Source: CAYSLC01 sp964431545
Lineage (GTDB): Bacteria > Desulfobacterota > Desulfobacteria > Desulfobacterales > JAABSP01
DNA length: 11,549 nt
Assembly (NCBI GenBank): GCA_964431545.1
Contig: CAYSLC010000179.1
Span: 1 to 11,549, forward strand
Direction of reading: 5' to 3'
In this document: positions 6,534-11,549 of the stretch, in pieces
Numbering within the stretch: position 1 is the stretch's first letter
Layout: each line of letters starts with the position of its first letter
Notes under the pieces: model-generated
Seen by the model: the letters and a program-made list of their open reading frames with translations, nothing else
The model's database searches: none
Told to the model about the DNA's origin: nothing
Position numbers and translations under genes: made by a program

Positions 6534-8654
6534 CTATTTTCCTTGGCCCGTGTCCCGGGGCAGGGCGTTGAGCATCAGCGTGAGGGGCCGGTCCTCCTCG
6601 GTCCCGGTCTCGTGGTGGTGGATGGGCGCCGGAATCCGGTAGTCATCCTCGCCGGGATGGGCGGCGAGCCACTTCTCCCGCAGGGCCTTGACGATCCGGA
6701 AGGCCGGGGACTGGAGGTCGACCACGCTCTTTTCGATGACCAGGGAAAGACTCCCTTTCCGCTCCTCCAGCCGCATCAGGGGAGCGATGGGGATTCCCAT
6801 GGGCTCCCATGCCGCAAAGTCCTGCTCCAGGTTCCGAATGGCCGCCATCTGGCCGGTGGCGCCGTTGGCGATGAGGCTGAAGACGGTGAGCCCCAGGTTG
6901 TAGGTGTAGGTCCGGTCGAACCAGGTGGGATTGCTCCCCCGGCCGTCATAGCCGTAAAAGTGGGTCTGGGTCTTGAACGAGGGGATCGACTTTTTGTAGA
7001 TCTTCTCCACCGCCGGCGGGATCGATGCGCCCGGCTCCACGACCTTGGCGTCCTCCAGCTCCTGGCGGAAGGTCTTCACGGAGATGATCGACCCCTTGAC
7101 CAACAGATGGGTGGCCGATGGCTCGCTGTAGTTCTGGAACAGGGCCGGACCGTAGTAGTCGGGATCGAGCCCCTCCTTTTTCAAGGTCTTTTCGTAGTAG
7201 GTCCGTTCGATCCCGACTTTGTAGAGCCCCTGTTCCTTGAGGGCGTTGAGATAATCCTTGACCAGCCCCATGATCACCTGGTCCGTGGGGACCTGGGAGA
7301 ACTGGAAGTTGCCGTGGCTGTCCCGCTCGGTGAGGAGCCCCTCCTGGAAGAAGGCGGGGATGTCGTTGAACAGGTCGTCGTCCCGGGTGTTCCAGACGGT
7401 GAAGCTCTCATCCTCCCGGGAACGCCGGGCGAGCCGCCGCAGGTAGTCCAGCTTTTCGTCCAGCGTGGGGAACCGGGTGTGGAAATCGGTGTCGTGGGCC
7501 CTGTTGTAATCGGCGATGATGGTGTTGAGCTTGATGATGAAGACCTGGATCTCGTTGATGAACTCCAGGACCCCTTCGGGCAGCACCAGGACCCCGTAGT
7601 TCTTGCCCACGGCCGCCCGGCGGACCACGGCGTCGCAGATGAGCCGGGAGAGGTGGCGCAGGGTCATGCCGTAGGCGGTGTAGTCGACGGTCCCCTGTTC
7701 CCCGGCCCGGGCGATGCGCCGCTCATCCACGTAATCGGCCAGATCCTCGCCGATGAGGGTCATGTTGGTGTGGGTCTGGAGGGCCACCTCCAGGGCCAGG
7801 TGGCTGGCCACCCGGCCCATGACTTTGCAAATATGCCAGTACTTGACGTCCGAGCTGCAATCGGTGCAGAGGTTGGCGATCTCGGCGGCGAACCCCCGGG
7901 CCGCCGAGTGGAACCCGAAGGACATGGCACAGAGCACGTTGCCCCGGTCGTCCCGCACCTGGATGTCCCCGTCGATGGTCTTGGGGACGCCGATCACCTG
8001 GATCTGGTCATGGTGGAGTTCCTGGGCCAGGAAGGCGGCGTTGGTGTTGGAGTCGTCCCCCCCCACCACCACCAGGGCGTCGAGGCCGAGTTCCTTGCAG
8101 GTGGACCGGGAAAGGGCCATCTTCTCGGGGGTGTCGATCTTGGTCCGCCCGGTCTTGATCATTCCGAAACCGCCCAGGTTCCGGTACCGGTCGATGATCT
8201 CCGGGGTGAGTTCCCGGGCCTCGTTCTCGATGATCCCGTCGGGCCCCATGAGGAAGCCGATGACCCGGTTTTCCGGGTTGGCCGCCTTGGCGGCGTCGAA
8301 GAGGCCGGCGATGACGTTGTGTCCCCCCGGAGCCGGGCCGCCGGAGAAGACGATGCCGATGGACCGGCGCCGGGTGAACCGTTCCTTCAGGGAATCGTCC
8401 GGTTCCTCCCGGCCGGTCACCACCTGGACCGGGTTGTCGATGATGAGCGGGAGCTGCTTCTTCGCCTCCGGGTCGATGGTGAAGGTGTATCGATCCGTCG
8501 CCTCAAGGGCCGTGCAGGGGGAGGAGAAGACGCCGCACTTGGGGGGGATGGTCTTTCTCCTTTCAACGATCTCCTCGTTGATGTTGCCGGTGATCTTCTG
8601 GACCTCCGGATTTTCCAGGAACCGTTCGATGGAACCCTTGCCTTCGTCTGCCAT
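6534..8654 (-). CDS. pfp: Pyrophosphate--fructose-6-phosphate 1-phosphotransferase (PPi-dependent phosphofructokinase)
   Basis: This cytoplasmic enzyme interconverts fructose 6-phosphate + PPi and fructose 1,6-bisphosphate + Pi, a reversible step usable in glycolysis and gluconeogenesis. Visible family motifs: GGPAPGGHNV (105-114), GGDDSNTNA (198-206), PKTIDGDI (224-231), MGRVASHLALEVALQTH (279-295), and the C-terminal YGYDGRGSNPTWFD block. The second Asp of GGDD (D201) and K226 of PKTID are the residues known to favour pyrophosphate over ATP, so the PPi assignment is firm. At 706 residues it is longer than the ~550 usual for the long PPi-PFK type, with an extended middle/C-terminal part. The ATG at 8654 follows a full AGGAGGT with a 4-nt spacer. 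It is the first gene of the leftward operon, divergent from the zinc-ribbon gene. Its operon companions (helicase, membrane protein, peptidase) have no clear metabolic link. Confidence 0.96.
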   Translation of the reverse strand: MADEGKGSIERFLENPEVQKITGNINEEIVERRKTIPPKCGVFSSPCTALEATDRYTFTIDPEAKKQLPLIIDNPVQVVTGREEPDDSLKERFTRRRSIGIVFSGGPAPGGHNVIAGLFDAAKAANPENRVIGFLMGPDGIIENEARELTPEIIDRYRNLGGFGMIKTGRTKIDTPEKMALSRSTCKELGLDALVVVGGDDSNTNAAFLAQELHHDQIQVIGVPKTIDGDIQVRDDRGNVLCAMSFGFHSAARGFAAEIANLCTDCSSDVKYWHICKVMGRVASHLALEVALQTHTNMTLIGEDLADYVDERRIARAGEQGTVDYTAYGMTLRHLSRLICDAVVRRAAVGKNYGVLVLPEGVLEFINEIQVFIIKLNTIIADYNRAHDTDFHTRFPTLDEKLDYLRRLARRSREDESFTVWNTRDDDLFNDIPAFFQEGLLTERDSHGNFQFSQVPTDQVIMGLVKDYLNALKEQGLYKVGIERTYYEKTLKKEGLDPDYYGPALFQNYSEPSATHLLVKGSIISVKTFRQELEDAKVVEPGASIPPAVEKIYKKSIPSFKTQTHFYGYDGRGSNPTWFDRTYTYNLGLTVFSLIANGATGQMAAIRNLEQDFAAWEPMGIPIAPLMRLEERKGSLSLVIEKSVVDLQSPAFRIVKALREKWLAAHPGEDDYRIPAPIHHHETGTEEDRPLTLMLNALPRDTGQGK

Positions 8655-8768
8655 TGCAACCTCCTGAAGTTTCGGAGTAGGTCAATTCCCGCCGGCCGCC
8701 GCGCCGGGCACGGGAGGGGGCCCGCGCATCCCGAAGGGGGCTTTTCCGAAAGCCGCCGTTTCAATGCT

Positions 8769-8798
8769 TTCATACCACCGGCGGGGGGAACAACGCAA
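8769..8798 (-). promoter_or_regulatory. Possible sigma70-like promoter for the pfp operon
   Basis: On the minus strand TTGCGT (8798-8793) and TATGAA (8774-8769) are separated by 18 nt and point to pfp, giving a leader of about 110 nt. Both boxes match the consensus only partly (about 4 of 6 each). It is the best candidate I find on this strand, but it is not strong. Confidence 0.3.
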
Positions 8799-8831
8799 AC
8801 GATTCCCCCCGGATGGGGACCAAAATAATCA

Positions 8832-8859
8832 TTTACTTTTCGCATTCTTCTGATATATA
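8832..8859 (+). promoter_or_regulatory. Sigma70-like promoter with extended -10 for the zinc-ribbon/transporter genes
   Basis: TTTACT (8832-8837) as -35 and TATATA (8854-8859) as -10 are 16 nt apart. TG precedes the -10 by one base (TGATATATA), the extended -10 arrangement. It sits in the most AT-rich stretch of the window, about 45 nt upstream of the zinc-ribbon start, and probably drives the whole rightward cluster. Confidence 0.55.
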
Positions 8860-8904
8860 AATCGACGGCTTTTTGGAATCACTGTGAAATCAAGGAGTAC
8901 CGCG

Positions 8905-9069
8905 ATGCGCCGCAAGCGTGGCAGCGATAAGGAGGCGGTGGAGGTGGCTTGTCCCAAGTGTCATCGAACGGAGATCATCTACATGCCCGAACAGGAGATC
9001 CCCAAATGCCCCGAATGCGATCGGCGGATGGTGTTCCGGGAGCTGTTGACCGAAGGAAAAAGCTACTGA
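8905..9069 (+). CDS. 54-residue zinc-ribbon protein, unknown function
   Basis: A small basic protein with four cysteines in CPKC and CPEC (C16, C19, C35, C38; CX2C-X15-CX2C), the classic zinc-ribbon knuckle pair. The N-terminus is positively charged (MRRKRG). No other domain fits in this length. The ATG at 8905 was chosen because AAGGAG lies 7 nt upstream; an in-frame GTG at 8884 would add seven residues but would place the AAGGAG inside the gene. It is the first gene after the rightward promoter and lies 100 nt before the binding-protein gene, so it may be co-transcribed with the amino acid transporter. Zinc ribbons of this size can bind nucleic acid or protein; nothing in the sequence decides which. 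I know of no named family that fits. Confidence 0.75.
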   Translation: MRRKRGSDKEAVEVACPKCHRTEIIYMPEQEIPKCPECDRRMVFRELLTEGKSY

Positions 9070-9083
9070 CACCGCCATGGCGG

Positions 9084-9122
9084 CGGTTCCGTCCCAAGGG
9101 CGGAGACCTGGGAAGGGAACCG
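9084..9122 (+). other. Strong intercistronic hairpin upstream of the binding-protein gene
   Basis: CGGTTCC (9084-9090) pairs with GGAACCG (9116-9122); inside it TCCC (9092-9095) pairs with GGGA (9110-9113), and AGG (9097-9099) with CCT (9107-9109) around a 7-nt loop. This gives a 14-bp imperfect stem. No T-run follows directly, so it is not a standard terminator. It may be an RNA processing or stability element between the zinc-ribbon and transporter genes, or a partial terminator. Confidence 0.5.
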
Positions 9123-9169
9123 GATCATTGAAACCGAAACAAATCATTTTTCTTAAGGAGGGAAAGCGC

Positions 9170-10000
9170 ATGTTGAAAGGGATCATCAAGGGATGGATCG
9201 CACTGACGGTGGTTGTTCTGATGGCCGCCCCCTGCGCCATGGGGGCCGATATCGAGCTGGCCCGGAAATCGACCATCGAGGACATCCTCAAGCGCGGGGA
9301 GCTTCGGGTCGGCTTCGAAGCCGGATACGTCCCCTTCGAGATGACCGACAAGAACGGCAACTTTGTCGGATTCGACATCGACATGGCCAAGGAGATGGCC
9401 AAGGCCATGGGGGTCAAGTTCGTTCCGGTCAACACGGCCTGGGACGGCATCATCCCGGCGCTGATCAGCAAGAAGTTCGACATCATCATGTCCGGCATGA
9501 CCGTCACCCAGGAGCGGAACCTGAAGATCAACTTCGCGGACCCGTACATCATCGTGGGCCAGACCATCCTGCTCAACAAGAAGCATGAGGGGGACGTCAC
9601 CTCCTACAGGGACCTGAACGACCCCAAATACACCGTCACCTCCAAACTGGGGACCACCGGCGAGCAGGCCGTCAAACGGCACATCCCCAAGGCCAAGTAT
9701 AAGTCCTTCGAGACCGAGACCGAGGCCTTCCTGGAGGTCCTGAACGGCCGGGCGGACGCCTACGTCTACGACCTGCCCAACTGCGTCTACCTCTACGCCC
9801 AGCAGGGCAAGGGCAAGGTGGTCTTCCTGGACGAGCCCTTCACCTATGAGCCGCTGGCCTGGGCCATCAACAAGGGCGACCCGGACTTCATGAACTGGCT
9901 CAACAACTTTCTGCGCCAGGTCAAAAACGACGGCCGCTACGAGCGGATCTACGACAAATGGATCAAGGGCACCGACTGGATGAAGGACATCCAGGAGTAG
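9170..10000 (+). CDS. Polar amino acid ABC transporter, periplasmic substrate-binding protein
   Basis: A 276-residue family 3 solute-binding protein that captures an amino acid in the periplasm and delivers it to the permease encoded next. Residues 1-26 form a signal peptide (hydrophobic WIALTVVVLMAA, cleavage near AMG-A); there is no lipobox at the cleavage region, so a soluble periplasmic protein is expected. Family motifs: LRVGFEAGYVPFE (45-57), GFDIDMAKEMA (67-77), SGMTVTQER (108-116; the Arg usually binds the substrate carboxylate), GTTGEQ (161-166), and D201 in YDLPN, where the ligand amino group is usually held. The exact substrate (Gln, Glu, Arg, His, Cys) cannot be read from this. 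ATG 9170 has AAGGAGG 8 nt upstream and starts the signal peptide; the open frame upstream to 9077 lacks such support. A terminator-like hairpin follows the stop. Confidence 0.95.
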   Translation: MLKGIIKGWIALTVVVLMAAPCAMGADIELARKSTIEDILKRGELRVGFEAGYVPFEMTDKNGNFVGFDIDMAKEMAKAMGVKFVPVNTAWDGIIPALISKKFDIIMSGMTVTQERNLKINFADPYIIVGQTILLNKKHEGDVTSYRDLNDPKYTVTSKLGTTGEQAVKRHIPKAKYKSFETETEAFLEVLNGRADAYVYDLPNCVYLYAQQGKGKVVFLDEPFTYEPLAWAINKGDPDFMNWLNNFLRQVKNDGRYERIYDKWIKGTDWMKDIQE

Positions 10001-10017
10001 CCGCGACAACCCGGCGA

Positions 10018-10041
10018 GGGGGAGTCCCGGCTCCCCCTTTT
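10018..10041 (+). terminator. Intrinsic terminator/attenuator after the binding-protein gene
   Basis: GGGGGAG (10018-10024) pairs perfectly with CTCCCCC (10031-10037) around a 6-nt loop, followed by TTTT. It begins 17 nt after the binding-protein stop and lies inside the transporter operon. In such operons partial termination or 3'-end protection here commonly gives more binding protein than membrane components. Confidence 0.7.
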
Positions 10042-10073
10042 CCATCCGAACTCCCCCCAGCGAACGGACGCCC

Positions 10074-11069
10074 ATGCTACTGTCAAAAAAGAGCCCCAGC
10101 TACTATGTGTTCTGGAAAAGCGCCTTCGTCGTCATCCTGGCCATGGCGATCTTCACCCTCTGGTACGCCACCAACGAGGTGGAGTACGTCTGGCGCTGGT
10201 ACCGGGTCCCGCAGTATTTCGTCGCCACCCAGGAGGTGGAGGTCCGTGCCGAAATCGAGGGCACGGTGGCGGCCATCGAGGAGAAGGGGGAGAAGACGGT
10301 GGTCACCGTGGCGGACGCCGACGGGACATCGGAGTCGTACACCGCCCCGGCGGGAAGCCAGCGGGTCTACGAAGGCGACTTCATCTTTCCCGGGGATACG
10401 GTGGCCGCCTATGAGGAGACCCGGCCGGGGATCCTCCTCCAGGGGCTCTGGCTGACCATCAAGGTGAGCGTCATCGCCATCATTTTCGGCGTCATCCTCG
10501 GGCTCTTCGCCGGATTGATGCGCGTCTCGGACAACCCGTGCCTGCGGTACATCGCCATCACCTACATCGAGTTCATCCGGGGCTCCCCCCTGCTGGTCCA
10601 AATCTACCTGTGGTATTTCGTCTTCGGCACCATCATCAACAACCTCCTCGCCAAACAGGGGATCCCGCCCATATCGTCGCTCTGGTACGGCGTGGCCTCC
10701 CTGGCCATCTTCGCAGGGGCCTACGTGGCCGAAATGGTCCGGGCCGGGATCCAGTCGATCCACCGGGGTCAGACCGAGGCCTCCCGGTCCCTGGGAATGA
10801 GCTACGTCCAGTGCATGGTCCACGTGATCCTCCCCCAGGCGATGAGGCGGATCCTCCCGCCCCTGGCCGGCCAGTTCATCAGCCTCATCAAGGACTCCTC
10901 CCTGTTGGGGATCATCGCCATCCGGGAGTTGACCAAGGCGACCCGGGAGGTGGTCACCACCAGCCTTCAGCCCTATGAACTCTGGTTCATCTGCGCCCTG
11001 CTCTACCTGCTGCTCACCTTCACCCTCTCCATGCTGGTGCAGTACCTGGAAAGGAGAATCGTAATCTAG
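10074..11069 (+). CDS. Polar amino acid ABC transporter permease with inserted extracytoplasmic domain
   Basis: This 331-residue inner-membrane protein forms the translocation pore. The C-terminal ~215 residues are a normal His/Glu/Gln/Arg-type permease: first core helix ~125-148, FIRGSPLLVQ (167-176), further helices ~176-192, ~205-222, ~265-282 and ~302-325, and the EAA loop (E235, G241, P254 in ILPQA) that contacts the ATPase. Usual members are about 220-250 residues. The extra part is an N-terminal helix (~17-32) followed by some 85 residues outside the membrane (~35-120), beta-rich, with IEGTVAAIEE and GDFIFPGDTVAAYE resembling a lipoyl-like or sandwich-barrel fold. The Shine-Dalgarno is weak, so coupling to upstream translation or a low rate is likely. 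The stop codon overlaps the ATPase start. Confidence 0.93.
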   Translation: MLLSKKSPSYYVFWKSAFVVILAMAIFTLWYATNEVEYVWRWYRVPQYFVATQEVEVRAEIEGTVAAIEEKGEKTVVTVADADGTSESYTAPAGSQRVYEGDFIFPGDTVAAYEETRPGILLQGLWLTIKVSVIAIIFGVILGLFAGLMRVSDNPCLRYIAITYIEFIRGSPLLVQIYLWYFVFGTIINNLLAKQGIPPISSLWYGVASLAIFAGAYVAEMVRAGIQSIHRGQTEASRSLGMSYVQCMVHVILPQAMRRILPPLAGQFISLIKDSSLLGIIAIRELTKATREVVTTSLQPYELWFICALLYLLLTFTLSMLVQYLERRIVI

Positions 11070-11549
11070 TGATCGACGTCCGCAACATCTCCAAGACCTT
11101 CCACGTCCCCCACGAGGTCCTCGCCCTGGTGGACGTCTCCAGTCAGGTCGACGCCGGCCAGGTGGTGGTGGTGATCGGCCCCTCGGGCTCGGGGAAGAGC
11201 ACCTTCCTCCGGTGCCTCAACCATCTGGAAGCGGCCGACAAGGGTCACATCTATATCGACGGGGTGGACATCCTCAATCCGAAGACCGACATCAACAAGG
11301 TCCGGGCCGAGGTGGGGATGGTCTTCCAGTCCTTCAACCTCTTTCCCCACAAGACGGTGCTTCAGAACGTCACGCTGGCCCAGCGGGTGGTGCGGAAACG
11401 GAGCAAGGAGGCGGCCGGAGAGAAGGCCATGGCCCTTCTGGAGAAAGTGGGGATCCACGACAAGATCAATGTCTACCCGGATCAGCTCTCCGGGGGCCAG
11501 CAGCAGCGGGTGGCCATCGCCCGGGCCCTGGCCATGGACCCCAAGGTGA
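11069..11549 (+). CDS. Polar amino acid ABC transporter ATP-binding protein, 3'-truncated by the window end
   Basis: The first 160 residues of the ATPase that powers the importer. Visible motifs: Walker A GPSGSGKST, Q-loop VFQSFNLFPH, and the ABC signature LSGGQQQR followed by VAIARALAMDPK; Walker B and the H-loop lie beyond the window. QSFNLFPH and the GlnQ/HisP-like signature place it in the polar amino acid subfamily, in agreement with its neighbours. Translation starts at GTG 11069, whose first base is the last base of the permease TAG (TAGTG), so the two are translationally coupled; AAGGAG lies about 13 nt upstream within the permease gene. Confidence 0.95.
   Translation, partial: MIDVRNISKTFHVPHEVLALVDVSSQVDAGQVVVVIGPSGSGKSTFLRCLNHLEAADKGHIYIDGVDILNPKTDINKVRAEVGMVFQSFNLFPHKTVLQNVTLAQRVVRKRSKEAAGEKAMALLEKVGIHDKINVYPDQLSGGQQQRVAIARALAMDPKV

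Larger units (their letters stand above)
8655..8904. other. Divergent intergenic control region, AT-rich island within GC-rich DNA
   Basis: This region separates the leftward phosphofructokinase operon from the rightward zinc-ribbon/transporter genes. The half next to pfp (about 8690-8760) is extremely GC-rich and can fold in the pfp leader RNA: a 6-bp stem with a four-base loop at 8739-8754 (GGCTTT/AAAGCC) and a 5-bp stem at 8705-8724 (CGGGC/GCCCG). The half next to the zinc-ribbon gene (about 8815-8890) is strikingly AT-rich and holds the rightward promoter. No known riboswitch is recognised. Confidence 0.5.

Noticed and set aside
4363..6642. 759-codon open frame on the plus strand opposite the helicase
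   Set aside because: Gly/Pro/Glu-rich shadow of the helicase reading frame, with no motif and no ribosome-binding site.
6498..8828. 776-codon open frame on the plus strand opposite pfp
   Set aside because: It is antisense to a gene with unmistakable family motifs; its protein is low-complexity (Gly, Val, Asp, Pro, His rich) with no domain. Long antisense frames are common at this G+C content.
8417..8845. 142-codon minus-strand frame across the pfp start and leader
   Set aside because: It overlaps the pfp 5' end in a different frame, turns into Arg/Ser/Pro-rich sequence and has no supporting motif.
9071..9087. ACCGCC...GGCGGT stem right after the zinc-ribbon stop as a terminator
   Set aside because: Only 6 bp and followed by TCCGTCCC rather than a T-run; its 3' arm also overlaps the longer hairpin at 9084-9122.
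9128..9156. TTGAAA / TCTTAA pair (17-nt spacer) as a separate promoter for the binding-protein gene
   Set aside because: The -10 matches poorly and transcription would begin within a few bases of the start codon, removing the Shine-Dalgarno from the RNA.

Overview
The window is about 11.5 kb of very GC-rich bacterial DNA, dense in genes and close to two-thirds G+C by eye. The gene set suggests a free-living anaerobic Gram-negative bacterium, most likely Desulfobacterota (the former sulfate-reducing deltaproteobacteria). Pointers are a surface protein with cadherin-like, PKD and degenerate CFI-box modules, a GGDD-type pyrophosphate phosphofructokinase, and an XPD/DinG-type helicase with a RecB-like nuclease domain. 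This placement is inference; no rRNA or tRNA is present to confirm it. I see no mobile element, CRISPR array, tRNA or phage gene.

Layout: (1) 3-1619 (+) is the 3' part of a large secreted modular protein; its start lies outside the window. It converges on (2) a minus-strand run, read right to left: pyrophosphate-dependent phosphofructokinase (8654-6534), helicase-nuclease (6459-4105), a 99-residue three-helix membrane protein (4092-3793) and a secreted M1-family metallopeptidase (3787-1673). Gaps are 74, 12 and 5 nt, so the four are probably one operon, although their functions do not form an obvious pathway. (3) An AT-rich divergent intergenic region (8655-8904) carries the best promoter in the window. 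(4) A plus-strand run follows: a 54-residue zinc-ribbon protein (8905-9069), then a polar amino acid ABC importer made of a periplasmic binding protein (9170-10000), a permease (10074-11069) and an ATPase that runs off the end (11069-11549).

In the transporter the binding protein captures an amino acid in the periplasm, the permease forms the pore and the ATPase drives import. Two RNA hairpins punctuate this operon, one before the binding-protein gene and a terminator-like one after it, as expected if binding protein is made in excess of the membrane components.

No clearly new multi-gene system is visible. The points most worth a second look are the permease with an inserted extracytoplasmic beta-rich domain, the helicase with an apparently intact nuclease site and an unusual translation start, the eroded C-terminal CFI-box of the surface protein, and the two small uncharacterised proteins.
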